Source: Xanthomonas fragariae
GTDB taxonomy: Bacteria > Pseudomonadota > Gammaproteobacteria > Xanthomonadales > Xanthomonadaceae
Direction of reading: 5' to 3'
Assembly (NCBI RefSeq): GCF_900183975.1
Contig: NZ_LT853882.1
Location: 4,085,501-4,149,500, forward strand
DNA: 64,000 nucleotides
How positions within the stretch are numbered: position 1 is the first letter of the stretch; each line of letters opens with the position of its first letter. Shown here piece after piece: positions 33,140 through 41,223 of this stretch. Position numbers and translations under genes: made by a program. The notes below the pieces were generated by a model. The model did not search any database. It was not told the DNA's origin and worked only from the letters and a program-made list of their open reading frames with translations.

Positions 33140-34924
33140 GTGGGCCGCACCCTGGTCGGCATGCACAGCGTTGCCACCCAGCTCCCGATGGACACCCGCA
33201 GACAGGCCAAGTTCCTGTACTGGATGGGATGGCGCGTGACCGAAATTGCGCAGGCCATCGGCGAGAACGAGAAGACTGTACACAGCTGGAAGTCGCGTGA
33301 CGAGTGGGATCGTGCAGACAACGTCGAGCGCATCGGTGGCGCGCTCGAAGCACGCCTGGTCGTGCTGATCATGAAGCCGGAAAAATCCGGCGGCGACTTC
33401 AAGGAAATCGATCTACTGCATCGGCAGTTGGAGCGCCAGGCGCGCATCCAGCGCTACCAGGGCGGCGGCAACGAAGCCGACCTGAATCCGGCTGTGGCGA
33501 ACCGCAACGCAGCGCCCAAGAAAAAACCCAAGCGCAACGACTTCACCGAAGAACAGGTCGAGCAGCTGACCACCGCGTTCGTCGACGGCTGCTTCGATTA
33601 CCAGCGCGACTGGTACCGGGCCAGCAACGAGCGCACCCGCATCATCCTGAAATCGCGCCAGATCGGTGCCACGTATTACTTCGCACGCGAAGCGTTGATC
33701 GATGCACTTACCACCGGGCGTAATCAGATTTTCTTGAGCGCCTCCAAGGCGCAGGCGCATCTGTTTCGCGGCTACATGCAGCAGTTCGTGCGCGAGACGA
33801 TCGACGAGACGCTCTCCGGCGGCGACAGCATCGTGTTCCCCAATGGCGCCGAGTTGTTCTTCCTGGGCACCAATGCGCGCACTGCGCAGGGCTATCACGG
33901 CAATTTCTATTTCGACGAGTTCTTCTGGACCTACGGGTTCAACGAATTGAACAAGGTCGCCAGCGGCATGGCGATGCACAAGAAATGGCGCAAGACCTAC
34001 TTCAGCACGCCATCGAGCATGGCGCACGAGGCCTACACGTTCTGGACCGGTGAGCGCCGCAACAAGGGCAAGCCGGCCGCGCAGCGGATCCAGATCGATG
34101 TCTCGCACGACGCCCTGGCTGGCGGTCGTCGCTGCCAGGATCGCGCCTGGCGGCAGATCGTCAACCTCCTCGACGCCCAGCGCCGTGGCTGCGATCTGTT
34201 CGACATCGACGAGCTGCGCGAGGAATACAGCCCGGACGCGTTCGCCAACCTGTTGATGTGCGAGTTCGTCGACGACGGCGCCAGCATCTTCCCGCTGGCG
34301 ATGCTGCAGCCGTGCATGGTCGACAGTTGGGTCGAGTGGGGCCAGGACTACAAACCGTTCGCCGCGCGCCCTTATGGCGATCGCGCGGTGTGGATCGGCT
34401 ACGACCCGGCCGAGACCGGCGACACCGCCGGCCTGGTCGTGCTGGCACCACCGCAGCAGCCCGGCGGCAAGTTCAGGCTGCTGGAGCGCATCCAGTTCCG
34501 GGGCATGGATTTTGCCAAGCAGGCCGCCGAGATCGAGCGCATCACGCGTCGCTACTGGGTGACCTACATCGGCATCGACACCACCGCCATGGGCAGCGGC
34601 GTGGCGCAACTGGTGAAGCAGTTCTTCCCGAATCTGGTCACCTTCAGCTACTCGCCCGAGGTCAAAACCCGCCTGGTGCTCAAGGCGTTCGACGTCATCC
34701 ATAACGGCCGGCTGGAGTTCGACGCCGGCTGGACCGACGTGGCGCAGTCCTTGATGGCCATCCGCAAGACCATGACGGCCAGTGGCCGGCAGTCCACCTT
34801 CACCGCCGGCCGCTCCGAAGAGACCGGCCACGCCGACCTGGCGTGGGCACTGTTTCACGCGCTGCAGAACGAACCGCTGGAAGGGCGCACCGCGCGCAAC
34901 TCCGGCTTCATGGAGATCTCTTGA
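33140..34924 (+). CDS. P: phage terminase large (ATPase) subunit P
   Basis: The packaging ATPase. The N-terminal helix-turn-helix (RQAKFLYWMGWRVTEIAQAIGENEKTVHSWKSRDEWD) is followed by the ATPase domain with SRQIGATYYFAREAL (Walker-A-like) and NFYFDEFFW (Walker B). A nuclease half follows (IGYDPAETGDTAGLVVLAPP, IGIDTTAMGSGVAQLVKQFFPN). A GTG at 33140 with a GGGA seven bases upstream gives 594 residues, the length of P2 gpP; ATGs at 33161 and 33188 are alternatives. Coupled to Q by a TGATG overlap. Confidence 0.93.
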   Translation: MGRTLVGMHSVATQLPMDTRRQAKFLYWMGWRVTEIAQAIGENEKTVHSWKSRDEWDRADNVERIGGALEARLVVLIMKPEKSGGDFKEIDLLHRQLERQARIQRYQGGGNEADLNPAVANRNAAPKKKPKRNDFTEEQVEQLTTAFVDGCFDYQRDWYRASNERTRIILKSRQIGATYYFAREALIDALTTGRNQIFLSASKAQAHLFRGYMQQFVRETIDETLSGGDSIVFPNGAELFFLGTNARTAQGYHGNFYFDEFFWTYGFNELNKVASGMAMHKKWRKTYFSTPSSMAHEAYTFWTGERRNKGKPAAQRIQIDVSHDALAGGRRCQDRAWRQIVNLLDAQRRGCDLFDIDELREEYSPDAFANLLMCEFVDDGASIFPLAMLQPCMVDSWVEWGQDYKPFAARPYGDRAVWIGYDPAETGDTAGLVVLAPPQQPGGKFRLLERIQFRGMDFAKQAAEIERITRRYWVTYIGIDTTAMGSGVAQLVKQFFPNLVTFSYSPEVKTRLVLKAFDVIHNGRLEFDAGWTDVAQSLMAIRKTMTASGRQSTFTAGRSEETGHADLAWALFHALQNEPLEGRTARNSGFMEIS

Positions 34925-35937
34925 TGTTGACCCACCAGCTGCCCGCCACCGCGCCTGCAGCGCCCACACGCACCGAGGCGTTCACCTTCGGCGACCCGAC
35001 GCCGGTGCTCGATGGGCGCGGCGTGCTGGACTATCTGGAGTGCTGGCAGAACGGGCGCTGGTACGAGCCACCGGTGGCGCTGGATGGCCTGTCCAAGACC
35101 ACCCGCAGCAATCCGTTCCTGCAGTCCGGGCTGATCTTCAAGCGCAACATGCTGGCGCGCACCTTCAAGCCGCACCGGTTGCTGACGCGCGAGGCGTTCG
35201 AGCAGCTGTCGCTGGACTGGATCACGCTCGGCAATGGCTACCTCGAACGCCGTCGCAACCGCTTGGGCAATGCGCTGTCGCTGACTGCGCCGCTGTCCAA
35301 ATACATGCGGCGCGGCATCACCGAGGGCGCGTATTTCCAAGTGCGCACCTGGCACGACGAGCACGTGTTCGAGCCGGGCAGCGTGTTCCAACTGCGCGAA
35401 GCCGATGTCGATCAGGAACTCTACGGTCTGCCCGAGTGGATGCCGGCGATGCAGTCGGCGCTGCTCAACGAGTCGGCCACGCTGTTCCGGCGCAAGTACT
35501 ACAACAACGGCTCGCACGCCGGTTTCATCCTGTACCTGACCGACCCCCAGCAGAGCCAGGAAGATGTCGACGCGCTGCGCAACGCCATGAAGGGCGCCAA
35601 GGGGCCGGGCAATTTCCGCAATCTGTTCCTGTACTCGCCAGGCGGCAACAAGGATGGACTGAAGCTGATCCCGGTCAGCGAGGTAGCGGCCAAGGACGAG
35701 TTCAGCGGCATCAAGGGCATCACCCGAGACGACATGCTGGCCGCGCTGCGCATCCCGCCGCAACTCATGGGCATCGTGCCGCAGAACGCAGGCGGCTTCG
35801 GCTCGATCCGCGAGGCCGCTGCCGTCTGGGCCGCCAACGAACTGGAACCGCTGCAGGCGCGCCTGTTGAAAATCAACGACTGGGTGGGTGATGAGGTGAT
35901 CGCCTTCACCCCGTACGCGCCGCCAGCGGCCGCGTAA
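34924..35937 (+). CDS. Q: phage portal protein Q
   Basis: A 337-residue capsid portal (PBSX/P2 family). LDYLECWQNGRWYEPPVALDGLSKTTRSNPFLQSGL at the N-terminus, then LDWITLGNGYLERRRNRLG, RKYYNNGSHAGFILYLTD, and RIPPQLMGIVPQNAGGFGSIREAA near the C-terminus. The ATG overlaps the P stop. It is uninterrupted. Cargo genes begin immediately downstream. Confidence 0.95.
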   Translation: MLTHQLPATAPAAPTRTEAFTFGDPTPVLDGRGVLDYLECWQNGRWYEPPVALDGLSKTTRSNPFLQSGLIFKRNMLARTFKPHRLLTREAFEQLSLDWITLGNGYLERRRNRLGNALSLTAPLSKYMRRGITEGAYFQVRTWHDEHVFEPGSVFQLREADVDQELYGLPEWMPAMQSALLNESATLFRRKYYNNGSHAGFILYLTDPQQSQEDVDALRNAMKGAKGPGNFRNLFLYSPGGNKDGLKLIPVSEVAAKDEFSGIKGITRDDMLAALRIPPQLMGIVPQNAGGFGSIREAAAVWAANELEPLQARLLKINDWVGDEVIAFTPYAPPAAA

Positions 35938-35962
35938 TCCTTTCCCACCGTAAGACCACGCA

Positions 35963-36208
35963 ATGCTCGAGAACCTCCGTTGTGGCGACTGCGCTCGCCT
36001 GCTGTGCAAGGCCGGCGCCTTCGATGAAATCCAGATCAAGTGCCCGCGCTGCGGCACGCTCAATCACCTGAAGGCCGAGAGCCTCACCTCCGATCGCCGC
36101 GAGCGAATCCAAGAAGGCGCTCACCATGAAAAACCAGCTGCTCCAGGGCGACGCCCTGACCATCCTGCCCACGCTCGAAGCGAACGCGTTCGACGCGCTG
36201 ATCACTGA
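35963..36208 (+). CDS. Com-like zinc-finger regulator, overlapping a DNA methyltransferase
   Basis: An 81-residue protein whose first half is a four-Cys zinc finger: RCGDC near residue 7 and KCPRCG near residue 30, separated by LLCKAGAFDEIQI. This is the pattern of phage Mu Com, an RNA-binding protein that activates translation of the modification gene mom. As in Mu, its 3' part overlaps the start of the modification gene (by 83 bp). Translational control of the methyltransferase is therefore likely by analogy. The tail beyond residue 50 is probably constrained mainly by the overlapping frame. Confidence 0.75.
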   Translation: MLENLRCGDCARLLCKAGAFDEIQIKCPRCGTLNHLKAESLTSDRRERIQEGAHHEKPAAPGRRPDHPAHARSERVRRADH

Positions 36209-36839
36209 TCCGCCGTATGCGAGCGGCGGCCTCACTGCTGCGGCACGCGCCAGGCCACCGTCGACCAAGTACGTGCAGGGCGGCGGCGCGCAACTGCATG
36301 CCGACTTCGTCGGCGACGAACGCGACCAACGCTCGCACCTGAAGTGGATGCATCTGTGGCTGTCCGAGTGCGCGCGCGTGCTCAAGGACGGCGCACCGGT
36401 CCTACTGTTCACCGACTGGCGGCAGCTGCCGCTGACCACCGACGCGCTGCAGATCGCTGGCTTCACCTGGCGCGGCATCACCGTCTGGGACAAGACCGAG
36501 GGCGTGCGGCCGCAGCTGGGCCGGTTCCGCAACCAGGCCGAGTACATCGTATGGGGTAGCAAGGGCAACATGCCGCTGGATCGTCGCGCGCCGGTGCTGC
36601 CTGGTGTTATCCGTGAGTCGGTGCGCAAAGCCGACAAGCATCATCTGACTGGCAAGCCCACCGAATTAATGCGTCAGCTGGTGCGGATTTGCGAGTCAGG
36701 TGGGCGCGTGCTTGATCCGTTCGCCGGCAGCGGCACTACATTGCTTGCCGCTGATTTAGAAGGCTTCAGCTGGACTGGGATCGAAATGACGCAGCTCTAC
36801 CACCAAGTCGCTACAGAGCGTGTTGAGTCAAAGTTGTGA
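36126..36839 (+). CDS. phage DNA (N4-cytosine/N6-adenine) methyltransferase
   Basis: A 237-residue beta-class methyltransferase. The catalytic DPPY is at residues 28-31, followed by an unusual variable loop, then SECARVLKDGAPVLLFTDWRQLP. The S-adenosylmethionine site DPFAGSGTTLLAA is near residue 197. The order (catalytic motif first) and length fit phage orphan methyltransferases that protect phage DNA from host restriction. No restriction partner is adjacent. It starts inside the com-like gene, suggesting coupled expression. Confidence 0.88.
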   Translation: MKNQLLQGDALTILPTLEANAFDALITDPPYASGGLTAAARARPPSTKYVQGGGAQLHADFVGDERDQRSHLKWMHLWLSECARVLKDGAPVLLFTDWRQLPLTTDALQIAGFTWRGITVWDKTEGVRPQLGRFRNQAEYIVWGSKGNMPLDRRAPVLPGVIRESVRKADKHHLTGKPTELMRQLVRICESGGRVLDPFAGSGTTLLAADLEGFSWTGIEMTQLYHQVATERVESKL

Positions 36840-36844
36840 TACCC

Positions 36845-36868
36845 ACGGGTCGTCTATTGGCGACCCGT
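36845..36868. terminator. hairpin terminator between convergent methyltransferase and HAD-PRTase genes
   Basis: ACGGGTCG and CGACCCGT pair over 8 bp around an 8-nt loop, 6 bp after the methyltransferase stop and 22 bp from the end of the convergent gene. It is placed to stop transcription from both sides, though T-runs are weak. Confidence 0.55.
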
Positions 36869-36890
36869 CTCTAACTATGACTAAAGCACG

Positions 36891-38115
36891 CTATGGGCCG
36901 TTTAATTTGACATATTCCCGCAAAGCGGAATCCAGCTCTGTCGGTGCTTTTGGGTCAACCACGCCAGAATCGTATCCAAAGTTCGCATGACTTGGCTCGG
37001 CGACTATCGCATTGGGTTTGTATGGCGATAATTCCGGTGCATTCATTCTCGTGTAGCTGGTATGGATGGTCTTGAGCCACGAGAAAAGTCGGGCTTTTCC
37101 GCCAGCAGCTTCGATATATGCACGTGCTGTGTCCAGGCTCTTGCCTGAAGTGGTTATATCATCAACCACGAGTATAAGCTTGTCCCTGAGAGAGATCGTA
37201 GTTTTCCTGGCGTCAACCGAAAGATTGCGTCTCGGCTTCTTGTTCAGGTGGATTGTGTTTAATTGGTTTAAAAATGATCTATTTAGTGCCGGAATTGGCT
37301 GGCTCTTATTTGAGTCTAAATGTCGAAGGATTAGGTCATGATAATAGCTTATATTTAGGCATTGCCCTAGGCGTGCAAGCACGGCCGCTTGGCTATTTGG
37401 CGCGGGCTGTGTATAGCCCGCTTTATGGCCTGGGTAACTGCATATATAGTCAACTCCAACTAGGCTGCCCGAGAAGTACGCCGATGAAGCTACAATAAGA
37501 AACCAGAAATCAGGATGTCCAGCACCATATTTAGCGGCATCGCGCGCGTCGCCACCGAACAATGCATAGTCTGGCCTTTTAGTGGAGTATGGGCCGGCTG
37601 CCGAAATGTCTAAGCTATTGTCAAGGTGCTTCCAATAAATGCTATGCTGCCGCAGTGCAAAGACTAGACAAAATCGTCTAAGCGCTGAAACATCTGGCAC
37701 TGCCAGCCCGTATTTGCACTGCTGCCCATACCAATCGCAGCGGATATGTAAGAGTTTGTTATGTACCCCGGCGATCATGTCCTCCTTAGTCGCGCCAAGA
37801 AGCACGGTTTCATGAGGCTTTACTTGGTGCTGCGTGAAGATGGCTGCTGCGGAATCACCGACTTTCCTGGGCGGCATTCCGTCATTTGCTAAGCCATGCG
37901 CTTTTATCTCGAAGCCCGCATGTTGAGAAATGTACTGATCAAGTGGAACGCCCCCCGCATGTCCACTTGCGGGTAGACCACAGCGCAACTGTTACGCCTT
38001 TAGCTCGAAGCTCACCAGCTAAACTGCCTAGCTGCTTAACGATTGCTACGTCAATCTTATTGTCTGGTCCGACAATTGTGCCTTCGACAGCGATTAGAAG
38101 TAGTTTGAATGCCAT
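36891..38115 (-). pseudogene. HAD-like/phosphoribosyltransferase fusion gene with one-base frameshift in a six-C tract
   Basis: The gene starts at 38115 (MAFKLLLIAVEGTIVGPDNKID) and runs in one frame to TRKWTCGG. It then continues in the next frame as VPLDQYISQHAGFEIKAHG through to 36891. A six-C run at 37951-37956 (plus strand) needs five to stay in frame; the corrected product is 407 residues. The N-terminal part resembles a HAD domain, but the catalytic DxD is replaced (AVEGT). The C-terminal part holds a PRPP-binding loop LILVVDDITTSGKS like ComF-type phosphoribosyltransferases. It is coupled to dprA by a TAATG overlap. Phase variation, a real lesion or an assembly error are all possible. 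Confidence 0.7.
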
Positions 38116-39050
38116 TATCCAAATAGCCTGCGCTGAGTGAGTGCCGGGAGTATGTCGTAGTCGATCAAGCATTTATTTAAAAATGCGCTGAGCTCTTGGT
38201 ACTGCGAAGGCACTTCAAAGGTGCGATCTGCTATTCCATGGTCCGATTCAGGCAGGACGCCGTCCAGCGACAAGTTAACTGTAGGGCGTCCGAATCTTTT
38301 CGCAAACCTAATGGTATGGGCTGTTCCTGACGAACGTTTCCATTCGGGTGCGACGACGCAAGCTGCCGCCGCAGCCTGCAGACGATTTCGCCAAACAAAT
38401 GACTCTGCATTCGGAGAGGCATCGGGCAAATACTCGCTCACGAGGAGCCCTCCCTCGCTGACAATATGATCAGCCAGCTCCGTATTCTTTGCAGGATACG
38501 TTCGAAGGATTCCAGTGCCCAATATGGAGATGTTGGGTGTGAAGGTCTGAAGCGACCACTCATGAGCAGTGGAATCAACGCCGATCGCTAGCCCACTGAT
38601 TAGCGGACACATGAGCTCGCGAACAACGCTTGAAGCAAACTGCGTGAGGAAAGTTCCCTTTGGCGTAGGCGAGCGAGTGCCGACTACTGCAATTCCTGGC
38701 CGTTCGAGAAGGCTAAGGTTGCCCTTTGCAAAGAACCACTGGGGGCGGAGAGCATCCGGCATCGACGCAAACACGCTCGGATAGCCAAGATCATCCTCGC
38801 CTACAAGAAAGCACCCTCTGACATCCAGGTCTTCGTAAAGGCGAATTCCGGCCTCCAGGATGTCCCCCAGATCCTCGCCACCGATCACCCGTCCAGGCGA
38901 CACCTCTAACGTTCCTCCGCCGTCGGTTTCAAGTTGACGTGCGATGCCTCTCGGCCCGCCCAGCTTTCGCAGCGTGTCAAAGCCTATGCCGCGCTGGGAG
39001 CACAGGCCTAGGAAGAAGAGATGGGCAGTTGTAGGCGGGGGCATTTGCAA
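38115..39050 (-). CDS. DprA/Smf-family protein in a prophage cargo operon
   Basis: A 311-residue Rossmann-fold protein of the DprA (DNA-processing A) family. Visible: IAVVGTRSPTPKG at about residues 120-132, SGLAIGVDSTAH at 152-163, GTGILRTYPAKN near 178, FVWRNRLQAAAAA at 218, and the SGTAHT loop at 241-246. Chromosomal DprA loads RecA on incoming single-stranded DNA; this copy is shorter and diverged from the chromosomal type and lacks the C-terminal DML1-like domain. It overlaps the HAD-phosphoribosyltransferase gene by one base. IS copy C ends 17 bp before its ATG, so its native promoter is displaced. A defence-like role is inference. Confidence 0.8.
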   Translation of the reverse strand: MQMPPPTTAHLFFLGLCSQRGIGFDTLRKLGGPRGIARQLETDGGGTLEVSPGRVIGGEDLGDILEAGIRLYEDLDVRGCFLVGEDDLGYPSVFASMPDALRPQWFFAKGNLSLLERPGIAVVGTRSPTPKGTFLTQFASSVVRELMCPLISGLAIGVDSTAHEWSLQTFTPNISILGTGILRTYPAKNTELADHIVSEGGLLVSEYLPDASPNAESFVWRNRLQAAAAACVVAPEWKRSSGTAHTIRFAKRFGRPTVNLSLDGVLPESDHGIADRTFEVPSQYQELSAFLNKCLIDYDILPALTQRRLFG

Positions 39051-39067
39051 ATCCTACCTGAGTCCTT

Positions 39068-40574
39068 AGTCGTCCCTGAAAAATCCCCTTCAAGCGCCAA
39101 GTGCCGTCGGTGACAGCGGCGCGGTACTCAAGGATGACCATCCCATCGCCCGCATCCAGGCACGCAAAAACGCGATCCAGCGCAGCAGCCAGCGCAGGTT
39201 GTAGCCGGCGGCGCAGCCGAGCACGTGCAGCGCATCGCCTTGGGCACCTTTCAGCCTGCAGCGACGCAACCGGCAGTCGTCTTTCAGATGTCCGATCACC
39301 GGCTCCACCGCCTGCCGTCGCTTGATCCAGCGCCATTGCCGTCGCGTCAGGGTCTTGGCCTTGCCGCGATGCAGGACCTGCACGCCATCGACCGCGCGCC
39401 CGCGATAGCCCAGGTCCACGATCGCCACCGTCGGTTCTACGCTCACATCCTGCAGCAACCCGCGTGTCTGCTCCAGCTGCTCGGCCAAGGTATCGCCGTC
39501 GTACGGGTTGCCCGGGAAGCTGCGCGCACCCACGACCAATCCCTTGCAGGCGGTGACCGCAATGCCGACCTTGACGCCGAATTCGTACGCTTGACGCGCC
39601 TTGCCCTTGCCGATGCATTCCACTTCCGGGGCATGCAATGCGTAGAGTTTTTGTTTGTCCTTCGGACGCTGCGTGTACAGCCGTTGCGCACGTTCCAGCC
39701 AGACAGCGATGCGCTCGCGCACGCCGGGTTCCACCTGGTCCAGCTTGCGCTCGATATCGCGCAACACCCGCCCCAATACCGTGCGTTGACGTCGCAGCAC
39801 GCGCTGCATGCGCTTGAACTGGCGCGCATGCGCATACCGACCTGCCTTGCGGCTCAGGGCCGGGCCTTGCCGCGCGTAGCTCTGCCGCAATCCGATGCCG
39901 TGCCGCCTGGCCACTAAAACCAGCTTCTTGCGTGCCACCTCCAGCAAACGGCTGTCGGTCGGATAGGCGATCGCCTTCTCTTGCACCGTGGTGTCCACGA
40001 TCACCCGCGACAACTCGCGTGCGTCCACCGCCTGCATCGCATGCGCGGCGTTGATGGTGTGCGCCAGCAGCTCTTCCATCCCGGCCTCACCCAGGCGCTG
40101 CCGCCAGCGCGTCAGCGAGCTGGCATCGCACGGCAAACGCGTCTGGAACACGACCTCACCGGTGAAGAACTGCCAGTACGGATTCTCCAGCCAGCGCTCG
40201 CACACCGCTTCATCGGACAGGTCGTAGGCGTGTTTGAGGTAGAGCAAACCGGCAATCAGCCGCACCGGCAATGCCGGCCGACCGCCACCGGCCTGGGTGG
40301 CCGGCAAGCGCGATGAAAGTGCTTGCTCCAACGCCGTCCACGGCATCCGTTGGCTCAGCCGCGCCAGCGGATGACGCAGATCGATCTGGTTCTCCAGCCG
40401 CGATCGAAACAACTCATCGGCAGGCATGTCTTCGGCAGCAGGACGGCGTGTACGCATGGGCGGAAATTGCCAGAAACCAGCCTTCAGCGTAGCGAACACT
40501 GGTAGTTTTGGCACGCCGGTGCAGACATCAAGGCATTGCGGTCGTTGGGTGGTTGGGGTTTTTCAGGGGCGACT
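39068..40574 (-). mobile_element. IS5-family insertion sequence (IS1478-like), intact copy C
   Basis: A 1507-bp element with the same termini as copy A (AGTCGTCCCTGAAAAATCCCC and AGTCGCCCCTGAAAAACCCC), flanked by a 4-bp direct repeat CCTT (extendable to TCCTTA). It is inserted just upstream of dprA. Orientation is the same as the truncated copy B, so B and C are direct repeats bracketing the 25-kb prophage remnant. Confidence 0.9.
39090..40514 (-). CDS. IS5-family transposase (copy C)
   Basis: 474 residues with the same DUF772 and DDE domains as copy A. It differs in a cluster at RVLRDIERKLDQVEPG and carries YRGRA beside the second catalytic Asp, where copies A and B have DRGRE. Since a YRG-type residue is usual at this place in the family, copy C looks the most canonical of the three. 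Confidence 0.92.
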   Translation of the reverse strand: MPKLPVFATLKAGFWQFPPMRTRRPAAEDMPADELFRSRLENQIDLRHPLARLSQRMPWTALEQALSSRLPATQAGGGRPALPVRLIAGLLYLKHAYDLSDEAVCERWLENPYWQFFTGEVVFQTRLPCDASSLTRWRQRLGEAGMEELLAHTINAAHAMQAVDARELSRVIVDTTVQEKAIAYPTDSRLLEVARKKLVLVARRHGIGLRQSYARQGPALSRKAGRYAHARQFKRMQRVLRRQRTVLGRVLRDIERKLDQVEPGVRERIAVWLERAQRLYTQRPKDKQKLYALHAPEVECIGKGKARQAYEFGVKVGIAVTACKGLVVGARSFPGNPYDGDTLAEQLEQTRGLLQDVSVEPTVAIVDLGYRGRAVDGVQVLHRGKAKTLTRRQWRWIKRRQAVEPVIGHLKDDCRLRRCRLKGAQGDALHVLGCAAGYNLRWLLRWIAFLRAWMRAMGWSSLSTAPLSPTALGA

Positions 40575-40818
40575 CCTTAGACCTCCATGGAGGCTGCGCG
40601 CGCAATCGTCGCCCCGCCACGCCTGCGGTCTTCATGGGCGCATTTCGCTGCGCCCCTGCGGACCAGCGCCGGCCGCGCCTGATGTGGCCGCAGGGCCGTT
40701 CGGCGGCGTTGCCCATCCCTGCGGAACCCTGCCCGTGAGGGGCGTGCCAGCCCCTGCTGTCAGCGATCTGGCGTGCGGATCGTCCAAGCGGAAATCTCGA
40801 GGTGACCATCGGAAACAG
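40575..40818. other. gene-free GC-rich flank between IS copy C and the motif cluster
   Basis: No credible gene. It contains the perfect palindrome CCTCCATGGAGG at 40582-40593 right beside the IS target duplication, then low-information GC-rich sequence. No phage integrase fragment or tRNA-derived attachment core was found here. Confidence 0.4.
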
Positions 40819-41088
40819 GTAATTGGTAATCAATGGCCTGCATCGTCTCCAAGTATCTGATTTTTAAAAACTTTTTTGATTACCTTCCAGGGTGATCCCA
40901 GGTAATTTGCCGGCTCCAAGAAGGTAATGTCATTGATGTATAAGGAATTTTTTCAATGGTCCAATTACCTGCCAAAAAGTAATCACATTACCTGCGCATT
41001 ACCCTCTTATTACCTTTGAAAAATTGAAATAAGTATTTGATATAGTTGGAGATATCGCACTTCACAATGCCGCATTACCTCAATTACC
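40819..41088. repeat. cluster of eleven ATTACC/GGTAAT motifs upstream of vgrG
   Basis: GGTAAT occurs at 40819, 40826, 40901 and 40923; ATTACC at 40879, 40964, 40987, 40998, 41009, 41074 and 41083. Nine of eleven extend to ATTACCT on their own strand. Three consecutive copies (40987, 40998, 41009) are spaced exactly 11 bp, about one helical turn. A given hexamer would be expected about 0.1 times on both strands of 270 bp. The stretch is AT-rich against a GC-rich genome and precedes the full-length vgrG. A protein-binding array (regulatory or replication-like) is the simplest reading; no known site is recognised. Confidence 0.75.
41016..41043 (+). promoter_or_regulatory. candidate promoter within the motif cluster
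   Basis: TTGAAA at 41016-41021 and TGATAT at 41038-41043 are 16 bp apart, with an ATTACC copy (41009) abutting the -35 and two more (41074, 41083) downstream. If real, the motif array would surround the vgrG promoter. Both boxes are weak matches. Confidence 0.35.
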
Positions 41089-41223
41089 TCTTCCCGGTGG
41101 TCACCTCAAAATTTGGGCGATAGATGCCTGTCGGGGGCCTGTCCCACCGCGCCCGCCTTGCTAGACTCGGCCGCATCGTCCAGTCCGCCGTGTTGCGACT
41201 GGCGTCACCTGCAAGGAGCTTAT

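Noticed and set aside
13749..34924. Domesticated tailocin
   Set aside because: Capsid genes O, M, L, terminase and portal are all still present, and the tail-tip gene D is broken, which is the opposite of what a maintained tailocin shows.
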